In this document: positions 15,933 to 23,776 of the stretch, piece after piece | Numbering within the stretch: position 1 is the stretch's first letter | Layout: the number at the start of each line of letters is the position of its first letter | Source: UBA2206 sp049303905 | Lineage (GTDB): Bacteria > Patescibacteriota > Minisyncoccia > Moranbacterales > UBA2206 | NCBI GenBank assembly: GCA_049303905.1 | Contig: JBAQNP010000012.1 | Span: 1-29,926 of the forward strand | DNA length: 29,926 nucleotides | Reading direction: 5' to 3' | Notes under the pieces: model-generated | Told to the model about the DNA's origin: nothing | The model's input: the letters and a program-made list of their open reading frames with translations, nothing else | Database searches by the model: none | Program-made: the position numbers and the translations under genes

Positions 15933-15952
15933 AGAATTATCCCCTAAATCTC

Positions 15953-15975
15953 AAAAAGGTATCTGGCCCCTTTTT
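15953..15975. repeat. REP-like palindrome (RAYT-type)
   Basis: AAAAAGG, then TATCTGGCC, then CCTTTTT: a 7-bp perfect stem with G-rich wording GGGGCCAGATACC on the minus strand. It closely resembles the repeated palindromes carried by REP-associated tyrosine transposases. No transposase gene is present in the window. Identification is from recalled pattern. Confidence 0.5.
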
Positions 15976-16029
15976 CTTCCCAGCAGCATCGACCACTTTA
16001 CTGACTATTTGTTTTTAAAATATTATTCA

Positions 16030-16158
16030 CTACATTATCGCCTTTTCAATAATCTCATCAATCTTATTCCTCTCCGCTTCGATTTTTTTCTTCATTTCTT
16101 CTTGCTTATCCAATTCAGTCTTTATTTCCAAAACAATATATGCCAAGTTTTTTTTCAC
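16030..16158 (-). pseudogene. Specificity-subunit-like coiled-coil remnant
   Basis: A 42-codon frame from a GTG at 16158 encodes LAYIVLEIKTELDKQEEMKK then KIEAERNKIDEIIEKAIM, a helix like the conserved C-terminal coiled coil of Type I specificity subunits or fused R-M-S proteins. It begins 22 nt after the stop of the large restriction gene. It has no TRD and no SD, so it is probably a leftover of an earlier S gene or of a recombination exchange. The rest of the gap 15976-16029 holds no other gene. Confidence 0.45.
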
Positions 16159-16180
16159 TTGTTTCTATTATGTGCAAAGA

Positions 16181-19100
16181 TTATAAATATTTTATTAAAA
16201 TTTCTGCTTTTTGATTTCTAATATTTTGTAAGTCCTTACTTAATTTCGAAATCTGATCTTCAATTTTTTTAATTTGAGATATTATTTTTTGCTGTTCTTC
16301 TAGGCTTGGGAAATTATAGTTTTGATTATAAACATCATTCCTATTTAATCCTGGAACACCTGCACCTAAAGATAATTTTTCTAAATCAATATCTTTTAAA
16401 ACATAAAAGATATATTTGTAATCAACTTCGTTGCTGGTTTTATTTACATAAAAAGTAGTATCTATTGGAAAATTATTTTTATCAATCCATGTAATTTTGC
16501 CAGCAGATCCTTTGCGACCCACTATTATAGAAGGGCCTTTTACCGAAAAAGTATTATGATATCCAACAATACCATTTGAGCCTATAACTGGGTACTCTCC
16601 CTCTACTCGATCTCTTTCAGGTAAAGCAGAGCCATACTCCAATGTTAAAATATCGCCAATTCTTGTTTTTGTAGTTTTTGAAGATGATTTTAATGACTTT
16701 TTGATTTTATTTTCATATTCAAAAAGTTGATCAGAAATTTTATTTTCTATTCCTTTCAATTTTTCTAATTCTTTTACAATTTTTTCTTGAATTTCTTTTG
16801 GAGGCATAGGGATTTTGTATTCCAAAATTTGATCTGGAGATATGTTTCCTTGCGCGCCTCCCCAAGCTGTATTTTGGCAATAGTTATAAAAATCGTCTTG
16901 TTCTAGCAAGATCAGCAGATATTTCTTTAATATCCGATTTTCTTCTTTAATAATTCCAACTCTTTGATTCAAAAGCAAACTTCCACTAGGCGATATTCCA
17001 ACCTTGCCCACAGTCGCACCTGTCATTGCAACTAAAATATCATTCTTATTTATAAGATACTTTTTCAAATCATCACTGTATTTGTGATATTGAACATTTT
17101 CAATATCCACTTTTCCGAATTGGATATTTGCAATTTTTATAACTGGTAAAAATTTATCATGCTTAGCATCAGATAAATTTTCACTTTTAAAAGCAAATCC
17201 TCCTATTATTTTACAAACATCATTTTCTCCCAATCTTACTATTTCCCATTTACTTTCAATCTTTGAAGTTTTTTTTAGAGTCAAAGAAATAGTTTTTTCA
17301 AAGTCGACCCTATCAAAAGTCATCATATCAATCAGGTCGGAATAAAAAACATGTTTCTTCATCGGCTCAACCACTTCCAAGTTTTTACCGTTTAAAAACG
17401 CTTTATAAATGTATGAATTGGCTTTTTCAGAGTTATCTTGATTTAGTGGATCAAACATTTTCGTGCAGTCATCAATCGTCTTGCTCCTCTGAATTGGGTG
17501 AATGCCCTCATAACCTCGGCGATTACTAAATTCATAGCCCAAGAATGCTTTTTCTTCCTTCTTTTTGCCCGATTTTACAATTACGATTTTTTGAGGATAG
17601 GCAAGAATAAAATACAATAATTTTTCTTTTTCAATTTCCAAAACAATTTTTTGTTTTTCTTCCTCATTTTTTGCTTTTATCTTTTTCTCGTATTCCTTAT
17701 AAATGTCGTGTTTTTTTAGATTATTATTAGGGTTTCCTTGGCATAAAGAAACGAAATCTTCAAAACCTACTTTATCCCAAACGTGTTTCACATATTTTGA
17801 AAAAATATTTTCTACGCCGTTTACTGTAATATCTTTGAAATTTGAGAAAAAATTATCTACTGAATTTTTGATATTTTCCCATTCGTAATTCGTGCGACGA
17901 CGCAAAAATAAAATATTTGTGGTTGTTCCTGTTGCCATAAAAGTACCCGATCCTAATTCAGTAATACCAATAATTTCAAAATATTTTAATAATATTTCTC
18001 TAGCTTTTGTGTAAATTCCAGTATTGCTTAAAATACTTGAAGGTAAAATAATTCCAGCTACTCCACCCTCCTTAAGGAGTTGTTTTGTTCTTTCGATAAA
18101 AAGACATTCAATCTCAGAGCTTTGATCGGTCAAATAATTATATAAATTAAAAGAGTGATTATTCTCACCAAAAGATTCAAAAATATTTTTTAAATTTGCC
18201 TTAAAAGATGCCACAGAATAAGGCGGGTTAGAAATTACAAAATCAAAAACTTGATTGTCTTTATTTTTTGTTTGATTTTCTTGCTTTCTTAATAAACCTT
18301 CATAATCTTTTGATAAATAAAAATCATCCAGTCCGTCACCATGTATTACTTGAGCCAACCCATCACCATGCAAATAGCAACCAACTTTTGCAACTTTCGT
18401 TAATCGATAGTCTTTTTCTATTCCATAAATATAATTCTTTGCCCATCTGAATTTTCCTATTTTCCAACCTGAAATTTCATTCTTTATTTCAGAATCAAAT
18501 TTTTCCGTATCGACATTATCAATAATTGTTTGTAATTCATGCATTGACTCATGTAAAAAATGTCCGCTTCCAGCCGCATAATCAATAATAGCTGGCAATA
18601 AATCATTAAAATTTCCGTTTTTTAGCTTTTCTTTTACTTTTTCTTTTATAGGTAAAGATTTAATAATGAAACGAGCTATTGGTAGGGGGGTAAAAAATTG
18701 ACCAGATTCTTGTTTCAAGCCAGTAGTCAAAAGTAATTCAAAAAAATCACTCAAATATGGATGTCTTTTATCATAACGAATTCTATATTTCTGAATTAAT
18801 TCAACTAATTCTTTTAATACTACTGCATTTTCCTCAAAAGATTTCTGATCGTGTACTTCTTTAATCGCAAATTCATTAGATTTCTTAAAACGAATCTCAT
18901 TGATTATACGCATCATTTCTTCCTTTAATTTAGGACTATCAGCAATCTCTGGGAATTTTTTATTTAAATCTTCCTCGTCGAAATCAACAATATCTTTATT
19001 AAGAAAAATCTTCATTCCTTCTTTATACATTCTATTTAAGCGAGATTGAAATTTTTCCTGAGTATCATCATCTTTCCATTGAAAATTAGCTTCTCGTGTT

Positions 19101-19903
19101 TTGTTCTTATCGTCATATTCATCACGAATTTTACAAAGGAAAAGATTAAATATTTTATTAAAAGCATTGGGTTTATCTGATACTACATGTTTTCTTAAAA
19201 TTGACGCAAAACTATTAAAAAGATGCTTCGCGTCATCCTCTTTTATTTCATCCAAACAGCCTATTTGCAAAGCTCGACTTTGGAACTCGTAGGCATTTAC
19301 CCATTCATCAAAAATACCGTTTTGTTTGGATAATTTATTCCAACGATCAAAAAAATCTTTTACATTTCCAGCCTCGCGATAATGTTCCTCAATTTTAATT
19401 ATTTCATTTTTTAAACTGATTTCTTTACCGTCAAAATTTGAAGCATACAGCATTAAATATTCAGCATTTCTGTCTTGCTGAAAGTAGGTAAAAAGTTGAC
19501 CTCCGTCTTTTTGCAGTTTTTTGAATGCTTTTTCAAATTCCAATCCCCATGTTTTGCATTCAATCATTAAATAGGCTCGTTTATTTTTCTTTACCAAAAT
19601 ATCCAACCTACCACTTGTGCCATGTCCAGTCGGATAAATTTTTTCTAAAGTTATATCTTTAGGTTTATACCCTTTTTCCAATAAACGATTTACACATTCA
19701 AAAACCACCCAATTTTCTTCTTGGGAAAAATTTAGAGTTGTTCCACTCTCTGATTTTATTTTGTTTCCAAAATTAAACTTTTTTCCTTCAAGGTCAACTT
19801 CGATACAATAGTTTTCGGCGATTTTATAGTTTTTATAAAAAATACCGCTTGCATTATTCCTTGGAAGAAAGCCCAAATTTTGTAAAAATATTTTGTTAGG
19901 CAT
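16181..19903 (-). CDS. Single-chain restriction-modification-specificity enzyme (Type IIG/Type I-like fusion)
   Basis: A 1240-aa polypeptide combining all three activities. Residues 1-200 hold a PD-(D/E)xK nuclease of the HsdR N-terminal type: GRLDILV with D101 and LMIECKTW with E115-C-K117. Residues about 330-850 are an N6-adenine methylase like HsdM: QESGQFFTP, motif I DYAAGSGHF (441-449) and motif IV NPPYS (559-563), followed by GIILPSSILS. Two target-recognition domains with S-subunit signatures follow: W886-E-IVRLGE to about 1060, containing AMTGATVGKVGI, and from T1080 (RIGDILTLEYG) to the end, containing IVGRKGSAGKITWID; both close with PP/PSLEEQ-type helices. It should methylate and cut at one bipartite site. 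An extended -10 lies just upstream. No helicase/translocase motor is seen. Confidence 0.88.
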   Translation of the reverse strand: MPNKIFLQNLGFLPRNNASGIFYKNYKIAENYCIEVDLEGKKFNFGNKIKSESGTTLNFSQEENWVVFECVNRLLEKGYKPKDITLEKIYPTGHGTSGRLDILVKKNKRAYLMIECKTWGLEFEKAFKKLQKDGGQLFTYFQQDRNAEYLMLYASNFDGKEISLKNEIIKIEEHYREAGNVKDFFDRWNKLSKQNGIFDEWVNAYEFQSRALQIGCLDEIKEDDAKHLFNSFASILRKHVVSDKPNAFNKIFNLFLCKIRDEYDDKNKTREANFQWKDDDTQEKFQSRLNRMYKEGMKIFLNKDIVDFDEEDLNKKFPEIADSPKLKEEMMRIINEIRFKKSNEFAIKEVHDQKSFEENAVVLKELVELIQKYRIRYDKRHPYLSDFFELLLTTGLKQESGQFFTPLPIARFIIKSLPIKEKVKEKLKNGNFNDLLPAIIDYAAGSGHFLHESMHELQTIIDNVDTEKFDSEIKNEISGWKIGKFRWAKNYIYGIEKDYRLTKVAKVGCYLHGDGLAQVIHGDGLDDFYLSKDYEGLLRKQENQTKNKDNQVFDFVISNPPYSVASFKANLKNIFESFGENNHSFNLYNYLTDQSSEIECLFIERTKQLLKEGGVAGIILPSSILSNTGIYTKAREILLKYFEIIGITELGSGTFMATGTTTNILFLRRRTNYEWENIKNSVDNFFSNFKDITVNGVENIFSKYVKHVWDKVGFEDFVSLCQGNPNNNLKKHDIYKEYEKKIKAKNEEEKQKIVLEIEKEKLLYFILAYPQKIVIVKSGKKKEEKAFLGYEFSNRRGYEGIHPIQRSKTIDDCTKMFDPLNQDNSEKANSYIYKAFLNGKNLEVVEPMKKHVFYSDLIDMMTFDRVDFEKTISLTLKKTSKIESKWEIVRLGENDVCKIIGGFAFKSENLSDAKHDKFLPVIKIANIQFGKVDIENVQYHKYSDDLKKYLINKNDILVAMTGATVGKVGISPSGSLLLNQRVGIIKEENRILKKYLLILLEQDDFYNYCQNTAWGGAQGNISPDQILEYKIPMPPKEIQEKIVKELEKLKGIENKISDQLFEYENKIKKSLKSSSKTTKTRIGDILTLEYGSALPERDRVEGEYPVIGSNGIVGYHNTFSVKGPSIIVGRKGSAGKITWIDKNNFPIDTTFYVNKTSNEVDYKYIFYVLKDIDLEKLSLGAGVPGLNRNDVYNQNYNFPSLEEQQKIISQIKKIEDQISKLSKDLQNIRNQKAEILIKYL

Positions 19904-19925
19904 ATATTTTTTTATATTTGTTTTA

Positions 19926-19934
19926 ATTATAGCA
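19926..19934 (-). promoter_or_regulatory. Extended -10 promoter for the R-M-S gene
   Basis: Minus strand TGCTATAAT, an extended -10 with perfect TATAAT, about 16 nt before the predicted start to the ATG at 19903. There is no clear -35, which extended -10 promoters can lack. A small TAGC/GCTA inverted repeat overlaps it. Confidence 0.5.
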
Positions 19935-19957
19935 AAAAAGCTAAGTTTTGTATATTC

Positions 19958-20830
19958 TTATTTATAAACTACACTGCTTCGTAATTCAAATGCATCCAGT
20001 TCTAAAATACCTGCTGTAAAATCTATTAACAAGTGATAGAGTCTTCCATAAGTCGAGTTGAAACCACCAAGACCATTGGCCTTATATTCATCAATAAAAT
20101 TCCAGAGTTCTTTATTAAGATCGGAATCTTTCTTAGAAACCTTTTCTGCAAATTCTGAAAGTTTATTTGTGAAAAAATTTTCTCTTTTATCTGTATACCC
20201 ATATCTATAATAAAACTGCTTCTTTAATTTATTCGCTTCCTTATTTATTATTTCTGTTTTTAAATTTTTAACCATATTATTTCCATATCTCTCCGGCAAT
20301 TCATCGGCAAAATCTCGCACTTCTTTCCATAAATTAAAAGATGAAAATTTTTCATAATCAATCAAAATACACTTATCTTTTATTTTGTTTTCAACTATTT
20401 CAAAAGTATAAAGCGTGAGATATTTAACTTTTTTTCCTTGACCTTGTTCTTGTGAGGCTAAATTGAAAAGTTGTTTTTCGATTATTTCATCCTTGTCTTT
20501 CTCATAGTCTTGCGGACTTTTAAGTTCGATGTATAAAAAAGCATTGCCCGCATCATCTCTAACAATAATATCAATCCTTGGTTTGTTTACTTTTGGTCTG
20601 CCAATTTCATATTCTTTTTCCAATTCAATATTTTCCGGTTTATATCCAAGTTCATTTACTAATTTTGCAAGAATATAAGCGCGAACAATTTCTTCGTCGC
20701 CTCTGAATTTGTCTATCTTCCAGCCTTTTATTTTTTCCGAGTATTTTACTTTCTTATTCTCAAAATCAAAAACCTCAACAACTTTTGTTTTTTGCGATTC
20801 AAGATATTTTTTAATTATTCCTGTTTCCAT
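19958..20830 (-). CDS. HsdR-N-like PD-(D/E)xK nuclease-domain protein
   Basis: A 290-aa protein. Residues 44-110 carry the HsdR N-terminal nuclease pattern: EEIVRAYILAKLVNELGY, ELEKEYEIG, PRIDIIVRD with D87 and YIELKSP with E102-L-K104. A C-terminal helical region (190-275) ends in GRLYHLLIDFTAGILELDAF. There is no methylase or motor domain. It resembles the front part of a fused R-M-S enzyme and could be either an independent nuclease or a truncated relative of the neighbouring 1240-aa protein; sequence similarity between the two nuclease domains is slight. It is transcribed from promoter block copy B and lies 54 nt before the R-M-S gene. Confidence 0.75.
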   Translation of the reverse strand: METGIIKKYLESQKTKVVEVFDFENKKVKYSEKIKGWKIDKFRGDEEIVRAYILAKLVNELGYKPENIELEKEYEIGRPKVNKPRIDIIVRDDAGNAFLYIELKSPQDYEKDKDEIIEKQLFNLASQEQGQGKKVKYLTLYTFEIVENKIKDKCILIDYEKFSSFNLWKEVRDFADELPERYGNNMVKNLKTEIINKEANKLKKQFYYRYGYTDKRENFFTNKLSEFAEKVSKKDSDLNKELWNFIDEYKANGLGGFNSTYGRLYHLLIDFTAGILELDAFELRSSVVYK

Positions 20831-20850
20831 AATTATTTTGCTAAACTAAT

Positions 20851-20906
20851 AATGATATTATATCACTCTATATAATTTTGACAAGTCTTGGGCTGTGGAT
20901 AACTTT
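20851..20906 (-). promoter_or_regulatory. Promoter block copy B, shared with restriction island A
   Basis: This copy is 53/56 identical to 6494-6549. On the minus strand: TTATCCACA box (20894-20902), -35 TTGTCA (20879-20884), 16-bp spacer, -10 TATAAT (20857-20862) inside the TGATAT-A-ATATCA palindrome. The nuclease ATG is about 20 nt past the expected start. It lies between the abrB stop and the nuclease gene. Confidence 0.75.
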
Positions 20907-20917
20907 TATTTCCAACC

Positions 20918-21109
20918 TCAATGGCTGGCAGGTTTCCAATCCTTAATTTGGATTCCGCCTCGAATCTTCGTAACTTTCACTTTTTGCTTTTCTCGCCAAC
21001 CCAATTCTCCAACTAAATCCTTGGGAATAGTAAGTCCAAGACTTCGACCTTCCCGACCACTGCGAGTGAGTTTACGAATATTTTTTTCTTCAAGCTTCCG
21101 CGTAGGCAT
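20918..21109 (-). CDS. AbrB/MazE-type swapped-hairpin DNA-binding protein
   Basis: A 63-aa protein with the SpoVT-AbrB core: SLGLTIPKDLVGELGWREKQ, then VKVTKIRGGIQIKDW. The N-terminus is basic (TRKLEEKNIRKLTRSGREGR). Such proteins act as dimers, either as global regulators or as antitoxins that repress their own promoters. No toxin ORF (PIN or MazF) lies beside it, so an antitoxin role is not supported; the neighbours are restriction genes. It has its own promoter at 21157-21185, with a tandem operator-like repeat directly after the -10, suggesting autoregulation. An in-frame upstream extension was not found. Confidence 0.8.
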   Translation of the reverse strand: MPTRKLEEKNIRKLTRSGREGRSLGLTIPKDLVGELGWREKQKVKVTKIRGGIQIKDWKPASH

Positions 21110-21128
21110 ATTTTTTTATTTTAAATTT

Positions 21129-21152
21129 GTTACTGAACATATTACTGAACAC
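21129..21152 (-). promoter_or_regulatory. Tandem operator-like repeat, copy 2 (abrB promoter)
   Basis: Minus strand: TGTTCAGTAATA followed by TGTTCAGTAAC, a direct repeat of 12-bp period located at about +1 to +22 of the abrB transcript. A related sequence is at 15910-15932. Position over the start site fits repression. Confidence 0.6.
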
Positions 21153-21156
21153 TTCC

Positions 21157-21185
21157 ATTTTACCCCCAAATAAGATAATTGGCAA
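21157..21185 (-). promoter_or_regulatory. Sigma-70 promoter of abrB
   Basis: Minus strand: -35 TTGCCA (21180-21185), 17-bp spacer, -10 TAAAAT (21157-21162). The -35 overlaps the U-tract of the terminator of the upstream gene. Confidence 0.65.
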
Positions 21186-21222
21186 AAAAACAGGGTCTCA
21201 TTCGTTTTCACGAAGAGACCCT
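21184..21222 (-). terminator. Intrinsic terminator of the typA/130-aa unit
   Basis: Minus strand: AGGGTCT pairs with AGACCCT (21216-21222 with 21192-21198), with an inner TTCG/CGAA stem, followed by seven U (21184-21190). It starts about 12 nt after the stop of the 130-aa gene. Confidence 0.85.
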
Positions 21223-21233
21223 ATCGGCAGAGA

Positions 21234-21626
21234 TTAAATAATTCCCATAGTCTTGCCTAGATTTTCCAATTTTACACGGGTGAATTTTCTTATATGTCTT
21301 ATAAAATCACTAACGTAAGACATCATACTCTTGTCCAAAATTACTTCTGTGTATGCAATATATTCAAGAATAATATTGCATGCCTTTTTGGAAAAACCGT
21401 ATTTCTTCATTATCCTTAATAATTTTTTTCTAGAGTCAGCCGAATGAAGTTTTTTGGCAATTTTTCTCAATTTATCCACTCGTTGAAATACATACGCCAA
21501 CATTTCTGGATTGGCATCGAGTTCCTTGAGTTTTCTTTTAAGTCGAGATTTCCCAATTATTTCTCGAATTTTTTTGAATTTTAATTTTCTTCTGCGCAGA
21601 TTTTTAAATTTTTTTTTCGCTTTCAT
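21234..21626 (-). CDS. Small very basic helical protein
   Basis: A 130-aa protein, not recognised. The first 35 residues are dominated by Lys and Arg (KAKKKFKNLRRRKLKFKKIR), and the rest is predicted all-helical (LKRKLKELDANPEMLAYVFQ, LLRIMKKYGFSKKACNIILEY). Such a charge profile suggests binding to RNA or the ribosome, but no known domain was seen. It has the best Shine-Dalgarno of the window, AGGAGGAAGG about 5-9 nt before the ATG, implying strong translation. It lies 73 nt after typA and is closed by a strong terminator, so it is probably the second gene of the typA transcript. Confidence 0.72.
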   Translation of the reverse strand: MKAKKKFKNLRRRKLKFKKIREIIGKSRLKRKLKELDANPEMLAYVFQRVDKLRKIAKKLHSADSRKKLLRIMKKYGFSKKACNIILEYIAYTEVILDKSMMSYVSDFIRHIRKFTRVKLENLGKTMGII

Positions 21627-21699
21627 TTATCCTTCCTCCTATCAAAGGGTTTAGATTGAAAAAACGAAATCCAAAGAACAATTTTATATCAAAAAAATC

Positions 21700-23490
21700 T
21701 TATTGTTTTTTTCTGCCGGCTTTAATGCGGTCATTTTCGGAGAGAAATTGTTTTCGCAGACGCACAGAAACTGGAGTAACTTCCAAATATTCATCTTCAG
21801 TCATAACTTCCAAACCTTTTTCAATGTCGAGTACCATCGGCGGAACAAGTTGTATGGCTTCATCAGCGCCAGATGAGCGCATATTGCTCATTTGTTTGCC
21901 CTTGGTTGGATTAACTGACATATCAGTTCCTTTGGAAGAATTTCCAATTACCATTCCTTCATAAACTTCCATTCCCGGACCAACATAGAGAGTACCGCGT
22001 TCTTGCAAATTAGCCAAAGAAAATCCCAAAACTTTTCCAGTCGCCATAGAAATCATTGAACCGACTTCACGTTTTTTGATTTCACCGGCGTAAGGTTGAA
22101 ACCCGATCACACGGGAAGAAAAAATTCCCTCGCCTTTAGTGTCCACCACAAATTGTCCACGAAATCCCAAAATTCCCCGAGTTGGCGCTAGGAATAAAAG
22201 TCTTGTTTGACTACCATGCATTTGCATATCATTCATAATCCCTTTTCTCTTTCCAAGTCTTTCAATGACTGTGCCGGAAAGTTCGCTTGGTACATCGATA
22301 GTCACCTCTTCAAATGGTTCTGATTTCACACCATCCACATCCTTAATGATAACTTGCGGCTCCGAAACTTGAATTTCATATCCTTCTCGTCGCATATTTT
22401 CCAAAAGTATTGCCACGTGAAGTTCTCCGCGACCAAAAACTGTATAAAATTCAGCGGATGAAAAATCGATTTTGAGCCCAACATTCACTTCTAATTCTTT
22501 TTCTAATCTTTCTCGAATTTGTTTGTTGGTCACAAATTTTCCTTCCCGTCCGGCAAATGGAGAGTCGTTGACCATAAAACGCAAAGAGATTGTCGGCTCA
22601 TCAATGGAAATTGCCGGCAAAGCTTCTTGAGCTTCATTTTCACAAATAGTTTCTCCGATATCAATTTTTGGAAATCCCGCTACCATCGCAATGTCACCCG
22701 CATAAGCTTCCTGTACTTCTTCTTTGTTAATTCCCTTAAATGTATATAATTTAGTAATGCGAGATTTTTCAATAGTGCCATCCATTTTTTTCAGTAGATA
22801 TTCTTTGCCCATTTTGATTGTGCCTTCATGAATTCGTCCTACAGCTAGTCGTCCCAAGAAGTTATCATAACCCAAGTTGAAAGGTTGCATCCGAAGCTCA
22901 GCCGATTTGTCAGCCTTGGCTGGTTGAACTTTTTCTAAAATTAAATCCAAAAGCGGTTCCAAATTTTTTGATTCGTCATCTAAATGTGCCTTGGCAATTC
23001 CTTCTCGGCCAATAGCATAAATTGTTTCAAAATCCAATTGTTCGTCCGTCGCTCCAAGATCCATAAAAAGTTCATAAACTTGTTCTTGCGCTAAATCAGG
23101 GTTCGCGGCTGGTTTGTCAATTTTGTTTAGCACCACAATTGGTTTTAGCCCCAACTCCAAAGATTTTTTGAGTACAAAACGAGTTTGTGGCATTGGCCCT
23201 TCTTGAGCATCCACCACTAAAATAACACTATCAATTGAACGAAGCACTCGTTCTACTTCCGAGCCGAAATCAGCATGCCCTGGAGTGTCCACGATGTTTA
23301 TTTTCGTATCCTTATATATAACTGAAGTGTTTTTAGCGTAAATGGTAATTCCGCGTTCTTGTTCCAGTGCGTTGTTATCCATCGACACATTTTCATCGCT
23401 CACCATTCCTGTTTGGCGCATAATTGCATCAGTTAGCGTTGTTTTGCCATGGTCAACGTGCGCGATAATGGCGATATTTCTGATTTGCAT
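21700..23490 (-). CDS. typA: Ribosome-associated translational GTPase TypA/BipA
   Basis: A 596-aa elongation-factor-like GTPase that binds the ribosome and aids assembly and stress responses. G1 AHVDHGKTT (residues 10-18), the RGITI switch, G3 DTPGHAD (68-74), G4 NKID and the TypA C-terminal signature (TRGILGFRGQF, then NLQERGTLYVGPGMEVYEGM) are all present. Length and start (MQIRNIAIIAHVDHG) match the family. Its promoter is at 23659-23687, with a leader of about 160 nt containing a terminator-like hairpin and a word-repeat palindrome. The 130-aa basic gene follows. Confidence 0.96.
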   Translation of the reverse strand: MQIRNIAIIAHVDHGKTTLTDAIMRQTGMVSDENVSMDNNALEQERGITIYAKNTSVIYKDTKINIVDTPGHADFGSEVERVLRSIDSVILVVDAQEGPMPQTRFVLKKSLELGLKPIVVLNKIDKPAANPDLAQEQVYELFMDLGATDEQLDFETIYAIGREGIAKAHLDDESKNLEPLLDLILEKVQPAKADKSAELRMQPFNLGYDNFLGRLAVGRIHEGTIKMGKEYLLKKMDGTIEKSRITKLYTFKGINKEEVQEAYAGDIAMVAGFPKIDIGETICENEAQEALPAISIDEPTISLRFMVNDSPFAGREGKFVTNKQIRERLEKELEVNVGLKIDFSSAEFYTVFGRGELHVAILLENMRREGYEIQVSEPQVIIKDVDGVKSEPFEEVTIDVPSELSGTVIERLGKRKGIMNDMQMHGSQTRLLFLAPTRGILGFRGQFVVDTKGEGIFSSRVIGFQPYAGEIKKREVGSMISMATGKVLGFSLANLQERGTLYVGPGMEVYEGMVIGNSSKGTDMSVNPTKGKQMSNMRSSGADEAIQLVPPMVLDIEKGLEVMTEDEYLEVTPVSVRLRKQFLSENDRIKAGRKKQ

Positions 23491-23524
23491 AGGTTGGTTT
23501 TATGAGATTTATTAAAGTTTTTTC

Positions 23525-23607
23525 TTTACGAATTACGAATTATTTACCAATATACGAATATACGAATTTTTTATTAGTATATTCGTATAAGATTCGTAGT
23601 TCGTAAA
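23525..23607. repeat. Short-word palindromic element, typA leader
   Basis: The left arm begins TTTACGAATTACGAAT (23525-23540; TTACGAA twice) and ends with TATACGAA twice (23551-23566). The right arm has ATTCGTATA (23581-23589), complementary to 23559-23567, and ATTCGTAGTTCGTAAA (23592-23607), complementary to 23525-23540 with one mismatch. Loop 23568-23580. It uses the same TTACGAA word as the element at 11766. Confidence 0.75.
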
Positions 23608-23611
23608 AATT

Positions 23612-23633
23612 AAAAAACGCTGATTTACCAGCG
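23612..23633 (-). terminator. Terminator-like hairpin in the typA leader
   Basis: Minus strand: CGCTG/CAGCG stem with a 6-nt loop followed by six U. It begins about 20 nt after the predicted typA start, so it would act as a leader attenuator rather than an end-of-gene terminator. It could be a weak chance structure; the stem is only 5 bp. Confidence 0.45.
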
Positions 23634-23658
23634 AAAAAGTCAATCGCAACTAATTCGT

Positions 23659-23687
23659 ATATTAGCACTAAACGATTATTCTGTCAA
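23659..23687 (-). promoter_or_regulatory. Sigma-70 promoter of typA
   Basis: Minus strand: consensus -35 TTGACA (23682-23687), 17-bp spacer, -10 TAATAT (23659-23664); predicted start near 23652. Confidence 0.7.
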
Positions 23688-23776
23688 AAACACTGGGCTC
23701 TATGTCAACATTAAGTTAAAATTAAATAGAAATTTCATATCATTACTTTTAATTAAAATATAAAAAAAAACCATGG

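Noticed and set aside
16009..16221. Plus-strand 70-codon frame downstream of the R-M-S gene
   Set aside because: Leu/Phe-rich mirror of the minus-strand remnant and the gene end; no start signal.
20918..21109. Toxin-antitoxin pair based on the AbrB/MazE-like protein
   Set aside because: No PIN, MazF or RelE-like toxin is adjacent; the neighbours are restriction genes and a basic protein.
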